NCBI GenBank assembly: GCA_965237765.1
Contig: OZ250157.1
Coordinates: 1,860,001-1,924,000, forward strand
DNA from: WTGJ01 sp965237765
Lineage (GTDB): Bacteria; Chloroflexota; Anaerolineae; Aggregatilineales; Phototrophicaceae
Direction: 5' to 3'
Length of the DNA: 64,000 bases
Below the pieces are notes generated by a model. It was not told where the DNA came from and did no database searches. It saw only the letters and a list, made by a program, of their open reading frames with translations. The translations under genes and the position numbers were made by a program. How positions within the stretch are numbered: the first letter of the stretch is position 1; the number at the start of each line of letters is the position of its first letter. Below, one piece after another: positions 1 to 8,756 of this stretch.

Positions 1-1650
1 CCTTCGTTCGCTTTTATCGACCCGCTGGGTAACGTGCTCGTCATCCAGGGGCGCGATGGCCAATCGACGGTGACGGTTTCCGGCGAGTTCCCCTTCGCTG
101 TATTCGACGATGTCGTGGGTGGCTTATTGAGTCATCCGAATGTCAAGGGCCTTATCAATCGTGAACCCTTGTCCGCCGCCGCTTATGAAGGCGAGGATGT
201 GCTGGCGCGGCCCTTGCGCTTCCCCGGTAAAGTGCTCGTCGATGCCGAGGGCGAGCGCCTCTTCATCGCCGATACAGGACATCACCGCATCATTATCGCC
301 GATTTGGCGTCACTGGAAGTGCTACAGGTCATTGGCAGCGGCGCAGAAGGATTTGCGGATGGCGGTTATGCGGAAGCGGCTTTCCAGCAACCGCAGGGGA
401 TGGCGCTGCGCGATGAGACACTCTATGTGGCTGACACGAGCAACCACTCCATCCGCGTCATCGATTTGTTGGCGGAGCGAGTAACCACCGTTGCCGGTAG
501 CGGGCGACAGGGTGTCAGCGGGCGGCCTTTCAGCTTCTCCACCAGCAATCCGACGGGCGAGTCATTGCGCAGCCCCTGGGATGTGAAATTCGGCGCCGAC
601 GATACGCTCTATATCGCCATGGCCGGCACGCACCAGATCTGGCAGCTAGATGTCGCGGCGAATCTCTTGCGGCCGGCGGTGGGCAACGGGCGCGAAGCGG
701 CGCTGAATTCAACGTTGGCCGCCTCTGAGCTGGCGCAACCGAGCGGCCTGTATTGGGCGAACGGTTTGCTCTATTTCGCAGATAGCGAATCGAGCACCCT
801 GCGCGTCGCCGAAATCGAAGCAGATGCGTTGCGAGTCGTGAGCGGCACGACCGCCAATAGCCTCTTCACTTTCGGCGATCAGGATGGCGCGCTGGGAGAG
901 AATTTGCTGCAGCATCCGCTCGGGGTGGCGGGCGGCGGCGCGCGGGAAGATACGGTCTTCATCGCCGATACTTACAACAGCCGCATCAAAGCGCTCGACC
1001 CGGTTACGCTGGTTACGACGACCCTGACGGGTGGGGGCGGCAGCGGTGGCTACCGCGATGGCCCGCTCGGCGAGGCCGAATTCGATGAACCTGGTGGTTT
1101 GGATTACGCCGCATTACCGGATGGCACGCGCCGCGTCTACGTTGCCGATACGAACAATCACGCCATCCGCGTCATCAATCTGGATGAAGGCGTAGTGAAC
1201 ACCCTGACATTCACCAACCCGGAAGCGCTCCAGCAACGTGACCAGTTGACCGTGATTGGTGGGGATGCGCGGCGCGACGAAGAAATCACGCTCCCTGCCC
1301 AGCTGGTAGCCAGCGGCGATGGCCAGATCGAGCTGGCGCTCTCCCTGCCCGCCGATTACAAGATCAATGATAACGCCGTCTCCACAGTCGAATGGCAGGC
1401 GGATGACGCGGACGTCGTGCAGCTGGAAGCGGCGAGCCAGATGCTCACGACGCCGACGGCCCTCCTGAACGTGAGTTTCCGCCCCGGCGAAACGACCCTG
1501 CGCGCGAAGCTGGATGTCTACTGGTGTGAGGCGGAAAACGCCAGCCTCTGCTATCTGGAGCGCGTCACGCTCGAGGTGCCCGTGACAGTGCAGGAAGGCG
1601 CGGTGGGGGGAGTTCTACTGGAACACGCGCTCACGGTACCCGGCGGCTGA
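1..1650 (+). CDS. NHL-repeat beta-propeller protein (NHLRC2-like), 5' end outside window
   Basis: The frame is open from the first base, so the true start lies upstream. The first residues (PSFAFIDPLGNVLVIQGRDG) look like the end of a thioredoxin-like fold, the domain that precedes the propeller in NHLRC2-type proteins. About six NHL repeats follow, each with a 'P.G......LY(I/V)ADT..H.I' core (for example LYVADTSNHSIRV and VYVADTNNHAIRV), enough for one six-bladed propeller. The last 150 or so residues form a separate beta-rich region resembling the C-terminal domain of that family. Role unknown; a redox or scaffold function would be inference. The 3' end overlaps the convergent glycosyltransferase gene by 20 nt. 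Confidence 0.85.
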   Translation, partial: PSFAFIDPLGNVLVIQGRDGQSTVTVSGEFPFAVFDDVVGGLLSHPNVKGLINREPLSAAAYEGEDVLARPLRFPGKVLVDAEGERLFIADTGHHRIIIADLASLEVLQVIGSGAEGFADGGYAEAAFQQPQGMALRDETLYVADTSNHSIRVIDLLAERVTTVAGSGRQGVSGRPFSFSTSNPTGESLRSPWDVKFGADDTLYIAMAGTHQIWQLDVAANLLRPAVGNGREAALNSTLAASELAQPSGLYWANGLLYFADSESSTLRVAEIEADALRVVSGTTANSLFTFGDQDGALGENLLQHPLGVAGGGAREDTVFIADTYNSRIKALDPVTLVTTTLTGGGGSGGYRDGPLGEAEFDEPGGLDYAALPDGTRRVYVADTNNHAIRVINLDEGVVNTLTFTNPEALQQRDQLTVIGGDARRDEEITLPAQLVASGDGQIELALSLPADYKINDNAVSTVEWQADDADVVQLEAASQMLTTPTALLNVSFRPGETTLRAKLDVYWCEAENASLCYLERVTLEVPVTVQEGAVGGVLLEHALTVPGG

Positions 1651-2431
1651 GCAGCGCCCGGGCGCGGTAACGCTGGCGCAGAAGGCGGTAGCTGCGCGCT
1701 TCGAATTGAGCCATCAGCAGGCTGAGGCGCAGGCCGTGCCAGCCCATGCGGTAACCGCGCAGCGTGAGGTAGCGGCGGCGGAATTCGCGCAGCGGCGGCA
1801 ATAAATGTTGGCGCCAACGGGGACGAATGCCCTCGCGCTGCAGCTGCGCGGCCTGGAATTCGGCGTAGGCGCGTTGCTTGCGTTGGAAGTGCGCCCAGTC
1901 GCGGTAATTATGATGAATGAGGGCAGGTGCCAGCGTGCCCAAGCGGCCATCCAGCTGGACGACTTCATGCACCGGTCGGTTCGAGTCATAACGCGCGCGA
2001 TCGAGGCGCAACAGACGCGTCTGGTAATCGGGATACCAACCTGCGTGTAATGTCAACTTACCGCAGATGTAGTTGTGGCGCGGCATCCGCCAACCGGCGT
2101 AACCAGGTTCGGCGGTAGCGGCGCGAATGGCTGCCGCAAGCTCGCTCGGCGCGCGCTCGTCCGCATCGATGAATAGCGCCCATTCGCTGCGGCCGCGCAG
2201 GCTCTTGAGGGCAGCGTTGCGTTGCGCGGCGTAATTGGCGAAGCGATGCTGGATGACCTCGGCGCCCAATTCGCGAGCGATGGCCGGTGTCTCGTCTTGG
2301 CTAAAAGAATCGAAGACCAGCAGGCGATCGGCGAAATGCAGCGTCTGCAGGCAAGCGGCGATATGCGCAGCCTCGTTGTGTGTGAGAACGACGGCCGTGA
2401 GGGTGACCGCGGACGGAGAGGCAGTATTCAT
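1631..2431 (-). CDS. Glycosyltransferase family 2, WaaE/KdtX-like
   Basis: Predicted 266 aa. An N-terminal GT-A fold is indicated by VVLTHNEAAHI at the nucleotide-binding strand and FIDADE (the DxD metal/nucleotide-sugar site). Later segments such as HAGWYPDYQTRLLR and PVHEVV are typical of the WaaE-like branch that adds sugars to lipopolysaccharide core or other surface glycans. The C-terminus is very rich in Arg and Leu and may lie on the membrane. The start is set by an ATGA overlap with the stop of the upstream glycosyltransferase; an upstream extension of the frame lies inside that gene. Last gene of a three-gene leftward operon. The sugar and acceptor cannot be told from sequence. Confidence 0.85.
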   Translation of the reverse strand: MNTASPSAVTLTAVVLTHNEAAHIAACLQTLHFADRLLVFDSFSQDETPAIARELGAEVIQHRFANYAAQRNAALKSLRGRSEWALFIDADERAPSELAAAIRAATAEPGYAGWRMPRHNYICGKLTLHAGWYPDYQTRLLRLDRARYDSNRPVHEVVQLDGRLGTLAPALIHHNYRDWAHFQRKQRAYAEFQAAQLQREGIRPRWRQHLLPPLREFRRRYLTLRGYRMGWHGLRLSLLMAQFEARSYRLLRQRYRARALLSRRVP

Positions 2432-3408
2432 GTCGATCCGGCGCGAGCGAGCGCGATTACTTCGCGGTAACTGTCGGCCAAAGCGCGCTCGGTTTCTGTG
2501 CGCGGGTGTAACTGGCGCAGGCGGCGGCGCATCCCGCGGGCGATGAGCGCGCGCGCCAGTTTCCGCTTCCAGCGCGGGTGGATGCGATCGTAGAGGCGCA
2601 GGCGGCTGCGCCAGAGCTGGAGGGCGCTGGCGGCGGGTCGTTGGGCACTGCTCTGTCCGCTCAGATGCGTGATCGTGGCCGCTGGCGCGCAGCGCACCTG
2701 CCAGCCCGCCCGCCGCATGCGCCAGGCCCAATCGATCTCCTCGCAATACATCACATAGCTTTCGTCCAGGCCGCTGACTTGCTGCACGGCCTCTCGCCGC
2801 GCCATCATCGCCGCGCCAAGGACGAAGTCGACGGCGAAGGGTTGCCCGCTCTCGTATTTGCTCAGCGGGTAGCGGCCGTTCGTGCGCCCCTCGCGAAGGC
2901 GTCCCGGCAACCAGCCGAATTCCGCCCAGAGCTGGCGCAGGCCCGGGAAGCGAAAAGCCGAATGTTGGTGCCGGCCATCGCCATAACGTAAGCGCGCGCC
3001 GACGAGGCCAACCGCCGCCGCCGCCGAAAGCGCCGTCAGTAATGCGGCTGTTGCCCCCGGTTGCGTGATGGTATCCGGGTTGAGCAAATAGACGGCAGCA
3101 GGCAGGTCGGTGGCGGTCGGATTCTCCTCGTTAAGGTAGCCGAGGGCGTGCAAACCCTGGTTGTTGGCGGCGGCATAACCGGCGTTCGCGCTGTTGGTGA
3201 TGAATGTGATTTGCGGAAATTCTGCCACCAGCGCGGCCACCGTTCCGTCGCTTGAGGCGTTATCGACAACGGCGATTCGCAACGCCAATTGCGAGGCGGC
3301 GGCGTCTTCCTGCAGGCTTCGCAGCGCTTCTCGGGCCAATTCGCGCACGTTGTATGTAACCATCACGACGGCGATTGTCGATGATAGGTCGTGAGTCGGC
3401 GCGCTCAT
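2428..3408 (-). CDS. Glycosyltransferase family 2, rhamnosyltransferase-like
   Basis: Predicted 326 aa. Family marks are VVMVTYNVRELA at the N-terminus, VDNASSDGT, the donor-site LLNPDT, and GAAMMARREAVQQVSGLDE in the acceptor half, followed by the YCEEIDW segment. These fit the WcaA/RfbF-type GT2 branch that includes rhamnosyltransferases. The gene overlaps both neighbours by ATGA junctions (stop of the exported protein gene at its 5' end, start of the second GT2 at its 3' end), so the three are probably co-translated. Likely role: cytoplasmic transfer of a sugar during surface polysaccharide assembly; donor unknown. Confidence 0.87.
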   Translation of the reverse strand: MSAPTHDLSSTIAVVMVTYNVRELAREALRSLQEDAAASQLALRIAVVDNASSDGTVAALVAEFPQITFITNSANAGYAAANNQGLHALGYLNEENPTATDLPAAVYLLNPDTITQPGATAALLTALSAAAAVGLVGARLRYGDGRHQHSAFRFPGLRQLWAEFGWLPGRLREGRTNGRYPLSKYESGQPFAVDFVLGAAMMARREAVQQVSGLDESYVMYCEEIDWAWRMRRAGWQVRCAPAATITHLSGQSSAQRPAASALQLWRSRLRLYDRIHPRWKRKLARALIARGMRRRLRQLHPRTETERALADSYREVIALARAGST

Positions 3409-4838
3409 CCCGAGCCCGCATCCTCCCCGTAGAGCGGCGCAGCGGCGTCGATCAGCTCGATTTCGCGCGGGCCGACGCGTTGGTTCTCGATGCTGATACC
3501 CACTTGCTCGTGGATGAGGCCGGCGAAGCAAGTCTGCGGATTCTGGCGCAAGATGAGCTCCGTCATGCGCACCCCGCCCCAGACCACGGCGCTCTTGCCC
3601 GGTGGCAGGTAGTAATAAGTGATGCCGGTGCGTTCGTCGGTTTCGGCTTGTAGTTGTTCCAGCGGGGCGACGGCCCAGCGCCAGGGGTAATCGCTGGGGG
3701 CCGTGTCACAATCCAGCCCGACGCGCCAGGCGCCCGCTTCCTCGAACCAACCGAGGCTGGCGGCGCGTTGGTCTTGTTGGTAGACCGCGCCTGGCCAGGG
3801 GCCGGCGGTGCGGATGGGCGTGCGACCGTAATTCTCGACTGTGAGGCGGAAGAGCAACACGTCGCCCAGGGGTATCGCGAGGGTCGTCAGCGTGAGCGCG
3901 TTAGGGTCTGCGGGCGGGGAGATGGCTAGGCCGCCAAACTGATCGGCGCTGTAATAACGGTCATCGTATGGCGCGTGGTCGAAGACAACGGTGACGCCGC
4001 TCGGCTGGCCGCTGATTTCAGCGCGCGGTTTGCCACCAGCGCTGATGCTCAGGTCGGCGCGTCGTTGAACGACCTGACCGACGGCATCCCGCGCGATGGC
4101 AGTGACGATGTATTCGCCATCGGCTGGCGGGTCGGCGCCGATATCCACGCCGCCCTCATAATCGAAGATGGCGCGCCCCGCTTCGCCCGGCTTGCGCCCT
4201 TCCTGACGTTCGGGGATGAAGAGGCGCGTGCTATCCGTTGCCTCCAGATAGACATCTAGCTGAGCGTCCTTGATCAGAAAGAGGTTGATCTGCACGCGAT
4301 CATCACGGCCATCCTGGTTGGGGGTGAATTTGCGCGGCGAGACGCTGAATTCGACGATGTCCGGCAAGTTCGCATCGCCGCCGCTGAGCGCGATGTGGCC
4401 GGATTCGCGCTGCGTTTCGCCATTTCCATTGCCATCATCGTCGGCGATGGCGGTGAATTGCCATTCGTAGCGGCCATCTGGCAGGGTGTGGCGCAGGACT
4501 TCGCCTATGGCCTCGTAGGTTATCGCCGGATCTGCCTTAACGACGCCGCCAAAGAGCAAGGAATATTCGCCGCGGGCGCGCTCGGCGCCCTCGCGAAAGG
4601 CGTAGGTCTGGCCGCGCTCGTCAGTGAATTGGAGCGTGATGCGCGCATTCCGCGTGAGCGCGTAGGAGATTTCGACGACGTCTTCGTAACCATCCGCGTT
4701 GGCGCTGAGGGTATCGCTCGAGAAGCGGACGTAGCTGATGAGCGGCCGCGGTGGGTTTAGGGCGAGCGCGCCCAACAAGATGGCTGCGGCGCCGATGAGC
4801 AGCGCGCTCAATGCAATCAGGCGCCCAGAAAATCGCAT
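3405..4838 (-). CDS. Membrane-anchored exported protein with FlgD/CHU_C-like Ig repeats
   Basis: Predicted 477 aa. An N-terminal hydrophobic segment (residues about 6-28, after MRFSGR) is a signal anchor or signal peptide. The rest is extracytoplasmic and beta-rich. A FlgD/CHU_C-like Ig motif is visible as SPRKFTPNQDGRDDRVQI, and a related copy (SANADGYEDVVEISYAL) precedes it. No catalytic motif was recognised. ATG 4838 was chosen because the signal anchor begins there; the longer frame upstream lacks a plausible start and runs across the nusB promoter. First gene of the leftward glycosyltransferase operon, so a link to surface glycans is possible but unproven. Confidence 0.75.
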   Translation of the reverse strand: MRFSGRLIALSALLIGAAAILLGALALNPPRPLISYVRFSSDTLSANADGYEDVVEISYALTRNARITLQFTDERGQTYAFREGAERARGEYSLLFGGVVKADPAITYEAIGEVLRHTLPDGRYEWQFTAIADDDGNGNGETQRESGHIALSGGDANLPDIVEFSVSPRKFTPNQDGRDDRVQINLFLIKDAQLDVYLEATDSTRLFIPERQEGRKPGEAGRAIFDYEGGVDIGADPPADGEYIVTAIARDAVGQVVQRRADLSISAGGKPRAEISGQPSGVTVVFDHAPYDDRYYSADQFGGLAISPPADPNALTLTTLAIPLGDVLLFRLTVENYGRTPIRTAGPWPGAVYQQDQRAASLGWFEEAGAWRVGLDCDTAPSDYPWRWAVAPLEQLQAETDERTGITYYYLPPGKSAVVWGGVRMTELILRQNPQTCFAGLIHEQVGISIENQRVGPREIELIDAAAPLYGEDAGSG

Positions 4839-4964
4839 GCGCCCTCGTTCTCGTTTCCGTCGGGGAGTGTAATCCGCAGTGTAAAGCGTGCTGGTCGCGC
4901 TGGCAAGCGTCTCGCGATGGCGCCGGCCCGCCTCACTGGACGGCGGCGCGCCCAGCGTCCATAA

Positions 4965-4970
4965 TATAAT
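4965..4970 (+). promoter_or_regulatory. -10 box (TATAAT) for nusB
   Basis: A perfect TATAAT lies 18 nt before the GTG start proposed for nusB. No good -35 is visible in the G+C-rich sequence upstream. The position rules out the GTG at 4971 as start codon, since it would precede the transcript. Confidence 0.55.
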
Positions 4971-4988
4971 GTGGTCGGAGGTGCCGCG

Positions 4989-5738
4989 GTGGAGAGAACC
5001 GCCCCAATCATTCATGAAGCCATGTTGCGTCACCCGAGTGGGGAAGAGATGGCGCTGACGTTGCGCCTGCGTGGCGTAGCGAGCGCGGAATATGTTGCCG
5101 AGGAGCGCCTGGCCTGGGAAGGCGGGCAGAAGGGCGAGATCCCGACCGCTTCCCTGTCACGCCTGGTGGCGGGAGCGGAAGAAGGGGCTTACACATTACG
5201 CGGTGAGTGGCACCTGCATGAAGCCCCGGCTGGCGAAGCGCCGGTGCTGGAACGCGTGCTGGGGAACGTGGAAATCCTTGGCCCTGTCGCCCCTTCGACC
5301 GACCGCAGCGAAAGCCGTAGCGTCGTCCTGCAAGTGCTCTATGAAATTGATTGCGCCGATCATCCCATCACCGCTGCCCTGACCCATAACGAAGAGTACG
5401 CTAAGCTGGAGGATCGCCAGCGTGAAATCGTGCGCCAATACGTCAGGGGGGTGTTCGCCAGACGCGCCGCTTTTGACGAAATCATCCAACGCTATGCACC
5501 TGATTTTCCACTCGACCAGCTGGCCATCGTCGACCGAAACATCTTGCGCCTGGCGCTCTACGAGATATTGCATAGCGCGCGCCCACTCAGCGTGATGATC
5601 CACGAGGCCGTCTGGCTGGCTGATGTCTACGGCTCCGAAGGGGCGATCGGCTTTGTCAACGGCGTCCTCGGCAGTGTAGCGGAAGAATTGCCTTCTTTGC
5701 GCGCGGGACTCTCGCCCGACGGCGTGACGGTCGCGTGA
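4989..5738 (+). CDS. nusB: Transcription antitermination factor NusB with N-terminal extension
   Basis: Predicted 249 aa, nearly twice the usual NusB length of about 140. The NusB domain is the C-terminal half (about residue 110 on): SVVLQVLYEID, the QREIVRQYVRGV helix, LAIVDRNILRLALYEI and the closing AIGFVNGVLGSVAEE are classic NusB segments. NusB with NusE/S10 binds boxA RNA in rRNA antitermination. The first 110 residues look like a mixed alpha/beta domain that I cannot assign. GTG 4989 is preceded by GGAGG at 7 nt; ATG 5022 is an alternative. It overlaps the next gene by GTGA. Confidence 0.9.
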   Translation: MERTAPIIHEAMLRHPSGEEMALTLRLRGVASAEYVAEERLAWEGGQKGEIPTASLSRLVAGAEEGAYTLRGEWHLHEAPAGEAPVLERVLGNVEILGPVAPSTDRSESRSVVLQVLYEIDCADHPITAALTHNEEYAKLEDRQREIVRQYVRGVFARRAAFDEIIQRYAPDFPLDQLAIVDRNILRLALYEILHSARPLSVMIHEAVWLADVYGSEGAIGFVNGVLGSVAEELPSLRAGLSPDGVTVA

Positions 5739-6172
5739 ACTTCCTCGGTGTTGGCGGGACGGAGCTGCTGCTCATCCTGCTTATCGCGCTCATCGTCGCC
5801 GGGCCGCGCCGCCTCATCACCTGGTCGTATCAGCTGGGGCGCTGGTTGGCGCGCGCGCAGCGGCTCTGGGCGGAATCGGCGCGGATGTTGCAGCGCGAGC
5901 TGGATGACGCCGGCGTCGACGTCACAGTGCCGCGCCAGATCCCCACGCGCCGCGGGCTCAACCAGCAACTGAAAAGCGCCATCCGCCGCGCCGCCGCGCC
6001 CATCCAGGAGCCGCTGGAGGAATTGCGTGGCGAAGTCCGAGGTGATCTGAACGCCGATTTGCGCGCGCTGGATGAAGCGAGCCGCGAGTTGCGCGCCGGA
6101 GGAACGAAGCCCACGCCGACCCAACCAGCGGACGCGCCCGATTATGGCAGCTGGAGCGAGAAGGAAGGCTAG
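5735..6172 (+). CDS. Sec-independent translocase TatA/TatB-like protein
   Basis: Predicted 145 aa. It has the TatA/B plan: a short N-terminal membrane helix starting near residue 8 (GGTELLLILLIALIVAGPRR), a hinge with Gly-Pro, an amphipathic helix (LITWSYQLGRWLARAQRLW) and a long charged, Pro-rich tail. The Glu early in the membrane helix (GGTE) is more usual in TatB, and the length also favours TatB. GTG start overlaps the nusB stop (GTGA) and tatC follows after 3 nt, so the pair forms a Tat transport unit in the cytoplasmic membrane. Confidence 0.85.
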   Translation: MNFLGVGGTELLLILLIALIVAGPRRLITWSYQLGRWLARAQRLWAESARMLQRELDDAGVDVTVPRQIPTRRGLNQQLKSAIRRAAAPIQEPLEELRGEVRGDLNADLRALDEASRELRAGGTKPTPTQPADAPDYGSWSEKEG

Positions 6173-6175
6173 CGC

Positions 6176-6985
6176 ATGGCCACCCGCGCACCCCCAAAGC
6201 CGCCCGCGCTCCCGGACCCCGAAGACGGCCATGGTGCGCGCATGGGCTTGCTCGAGCATCTGGGCGAGTTGCGCCGCCGCCTGTTCCGCGCGCTGCTCGG
6301 CGTGGTGCTCGGGACGCTGGCGGGCGTCCTCGTCGCCGCCGACACGCTCGAATTCCTCATGCAACCCTATTGCCGTATCGAGAGAGTAGCCGAGCGCGCC
6401 AGCGAGAGCGACCCCTGCCGTTTCCTCGTCCTAGGGCCGACGGGCGGCATCGTTTCCTATTTCCGCGTGTCGTTGTTGGTGGGCGCGAGCCTGGCGATTC
6501 CGCTCATCACCTACCAGCTGCTGATGTTCGTCCTGCCCGGCTTGCGGCGGCGCGAGAAGCGCTGGCTGCTGAGCTCGCTGCCGGCGGTGACGGCGCTATT
6601 CGTGGTGGGCGTCGCCTTCGCCTGGCTGGCGCTCATCCCGCCGGCGCTCGGCTTCCTCGGCAGCTTCCAGCCCACACTCTTCAAGCCGGAATGGACGGCA
6701 GAGCTCTATATCAGCTTCGTCACGACATTGCTCTTTTGGATGGGCGTAGCCTTCCAGACGCCGCTGATCTTCTTCGTGCTGGCGTTATTGGGGCTGGTGA
6801 ACGCGCGCGCGTTGGTGCGGAATTGGCGGTTGGCGGTGATTGGTGCGGCCATCGCGGCCGCCATCATCACTCCTACAATCGACCCGGTGAATATGCTGCT
6901 GGTGATGGGGCCGCTGCTCGCGCTCTATGCGCTCAGCGTGTTGCTCGTGGCCATTGGACGGCGGCTCGGCGGTGCACGTCGATGA
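6176..6985 (+). CDS. tatC: Sec-independent protein translocase TatC
   Basis: Predicted 269 aa, the usual TatC size, with six hydrophobic segments. Typical motifs are HLGELRRRLFRALLGVVLG at the first transmembrane start, SYFRVSLLVGASLAIPLITY and FVLPGLRRREKR (the conserved PGL...E loop), and ITPTIDPVNMLLVMGPLL in the last helices. TatC recognises twin-arginine signal peptides and docks TatB/A. It directly follows the TatA/B-like gene, so the two are probably one functional unit. A short acidic and Pro-rich N-terminal tail (about 20 residues) precedes the conserved part. Confidence 0.95.
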   Translation: MATRAPPKPPALPDPEDGHGARMGLLEHLGELRRRLFRALLGVVLGTLAGVLVAADTLEFLMQPYCRIERVAERASESDPCRFLVLGPTGGIVSYFRVSLLVGASLAIPLITYQLLMFVLPGLRRREKRWLLSSLPAVTALFVVGVAFAWLALIPPALGFLGSFQPTLFKPEWTAELYISFVTTLLFWMGVAFQTPLIFFVLALLGLVNARALVRNWRLAVIGAAIAAAIITPTIDPVNMLLVMGPLLALYALSVLLVAIGRRLGGARR

Positions 6986-7009
6986 ACGCCACTCCATGAG
7001 CACCGTTCT

Positions 7010-7696
7010 ATGAACGGGACGAAGACCTATCAGCCTGAGCCGTTGGCTTACGAACGGCCGACGTCTGAGGCCGCGTTGGCCGCTTCGCGCGCCTTCCTGA
7101 GCAGCATGATGAGGCGGCGCACCGTCCGTCATTTCTCGCTGGAACCAGTGCCCGATGAGTTGATCGAGAACGCCATCCGCGCCGCTGCCAGCGCCCCCAG
7201 CGGCGCCAACCAGCAACCCTGGACCTTCCTCTGGGTGCGCGACGCGGCGCTGAAGCGACAGATCCGCGCCGCCGCCGAAGCCGAAGAACGCCGCAGCTAC
7301 GAAGGGCGCATGAGCGAGGAATGGCTACAGGCCCTGGCGCCGCTCGGCACCGATTGGCGCAAACTGATGCTGGAAGAGGCGCCGGCGCTCATCGTCGTCT
7401 TCCGCCAGGCCTACGGCATCACGCGAGATGAGGCGGGCGAAGAGCGGCGCGTCAAGCATTATTACAGCGAGGAATCGGTCGGCATCGCCGTCGGTTTCTT
7501 GCTCGCGAGCCTGCAACTGGCCGGCCTGGCGACGCTCACGCACACACCGAGCCCGATGCGCTTTCTGGGCGAGCTGCTCGGGCGGCCGGCGAACGAGCGC
7601 GCTTTCGTCCTCATCCCTGTCGGTTACCCAGCCGCCGACGCCGTCGTGCCGCGCATCACCAAGAAGGCGCTGGCCGATGTGCTGGTGCGCAAGTGA
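7010..7696 (+). CDS. FMN-dependent nitroreductase-fold protein, iodotyrosine deiodinase-like
   Basis: Predicted 228 aa. FMN-contact motifs of the nitroreductase fold are MRRRTVRHF (residues 34-42) and SAPSGANQQPW (61-71). The mid-part matches the active-site lid of iodotyrosine deiodinase (IYD): Glu93, Tyr97 and Lys118 have the spacing E-x3-Y-x20-K of the substrate-binding triad in mammalian IYD (compared from memory), followed by APALIVVFRQAYG and HYYSEESVGIAVGFLLASLQ. IYD reductively dehalogenates halotyrosines. The 3' end overlaps a flavin reductase gene (GTGA), a plausible electron supplier. Natural substrate in this organism unknown; a general nitroreductase role is the alternative. Confidence 0.85.
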   Translation: MNGTKTYQPEPLAYERPTSEAALAASRAFLSSMMRRRTVRHFSLEPVPDELIENAIRAAASAPSGANQQPWTFLWVRDAALKRQIRAAAEAEERRSYEGRMSEEWLQALAPLGTDWRKLMLEEAPALIVVFRQAYGITRDEAGEERRVKHYYSEESVGIAVGFLLASLQLAGLATLTHTPSPMRFLGELLGRPANERAFVLIPVGYPAADAVVPRITKKALADVLVRK

Positions 7697-8193
7697 CAGT
7701 CGACGAGCGCGTCTATAAGGGCGCGCTGGCCGCCTGGACGAGTGGCATCTGCATCCTGACAGTGGTGGCGGATGACCAGCGCGCGGGGCTCACAGTCAGC
7801 TCCTTCTGCAGCGTCAGCCTGCGCCCGCCGACGGTGCTGGCCAGCGTGGAGCGGCAGGGGCAGACGCACAAGTTGGTCGTGGCGAGCCAGGCCTTTGCCA
7901 TCAACATCTTGCGGGCGGAGCAGCGCGCGCTGGGCGAGCGCTTTGCTGGGCTGCAGGGTGATATCGACCGCTTCGCCAGCGCCGATTGGCGGCCGGGGGC
8001 GGCGATGGGCGCGCCCCTGCTTGTGGGCGCGCTGGCCTGGCTGGAATGCCGCCTGTTGCAGCAGCATGAGGTGGGTGAACATAGTGTCCTGATCGGGTTG
8101 GTGCTGGCGGCAGGGGCGGACGAGGAAGCGGGCGCGCCGCTGGCCTACCACCGGCGGCGGTGGGGGAGTTTCCGTCCGGACGGCGGCGCTTAG
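7693..8193 (+). CDS. Flavin reductase-like domain protein
   Basis: Predicted 166 aa, the normal size for small FMN-binding split-barrel flavin reductases (HpaC/RutF type). Recognisable segments are SGICILTVV near residues 17-25, AGLTVSSFCSVSLRPPTVL (FMN binding), FAINILRAEQRALGERFAG, and WLECRL near the end of the barrel. Such enzymes use NAD(P)H to reduce flavin that a partner consumes, or act directly. It starts by GTGA overlap with the iodotyrosine-deiodinase-like gene, so the two are probably translated together and may form a redox pair. Confidence 0.88.
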   Translation: MTVDERVYKGALAAWTSGICILTVVADDQRAGLTVSSFCSVSLRPPTVLASVERQGQTHKLVVASQAFAINILRAEQRALGERFAGLQGDIDRFASADWRPGAAMGAPLLVGALAWLECRLLQQHEVGEHSVLIGLVLAAGADEEAGAPLAYHRRRWGSFRPDGGA

Positions 8194-8204
8194 CGCGAAG
8201 CCGC

Positions 8205-8750
8205 TCAGGGCAGGGGAAAGGCGCCGATTGCTTCGTCGATTGCGCGCATGAGGCGCTGCGTCTCATGCAGGGAACGCACGATGCGCTGGTAGTGCGTGAT
8301 GTCTTCGCTGGTGAGCGTCCGCCCCTTGCGGTCGTACAGCCACTTCTTCAACACCTGATAGCCGCCGAGCATGTGCTGCCACAGCTCCGGCGCGACGCCC
8401 TCGAAGTACTGCGCCTTGTTGATGTAAACGCGCTGGTGGGTCGCGTCGTATTTGGGGTGGCCCTTCTCGACGCGGTTATCGCCGCCGATGGGGAAGGTGG
8501 TCCTCAAGCCGCTCACACCCTCCAAATCCGAGTGTTGCAGCAGGTGCCAGGCGACGAGCTCGCCGCCCAGAGCGCCCAGCTGCCGGAAGAGTGGCACGCT
8601 CGTCGTCAGCGGCAGGCGCGGGAAGTCGATTCTGAGGAACTCGGCGTAGCGCGCGCGATATTGCGGCGAATGGAAGATGGCGTAGGTGTAGTGGAAGATG
8701 TCTTCGGGGGAGGGGGCAAGGGCATCAGCGACGAAGGGCGAGGCGCTGGA
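8205..8750 (-). pseudogene. 3' remnant of a type ISP restriction-modification enzyme (specificity domain)
   Basis: The open frame from 8750 to 8205 encodes about 180 residues ending in a normal stop but has no proper start; a stop (8751-8753) precedes it. The product resembles the C-terminal target-recognition domain of single-chain type ISP enzymes: PEDIFHYTYAIFHSPQYR, YAEFLRIDFPRLPLT, GELVAWHLLQHSDL, and GGYQVLKKWLYDRKGR with LTSEDITHYQRIV near the end. A GTG at 8597 could give a 130-aa product, but the helicase and methylase parts are absent. A fragment resembling the N-terminus of the same family lies at 10824-10943 in the same orientation. Confidence 0.85.
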
Positions 8751-8756
8751 TTAGCA

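Noticed and set aside
6785..7216. Long minus-strand frame opposite tatC and the deiodinase-like gene
   Set aside because: A shadow of high G+C coding on the other strand; the plus-strand genes have clear family motifs.
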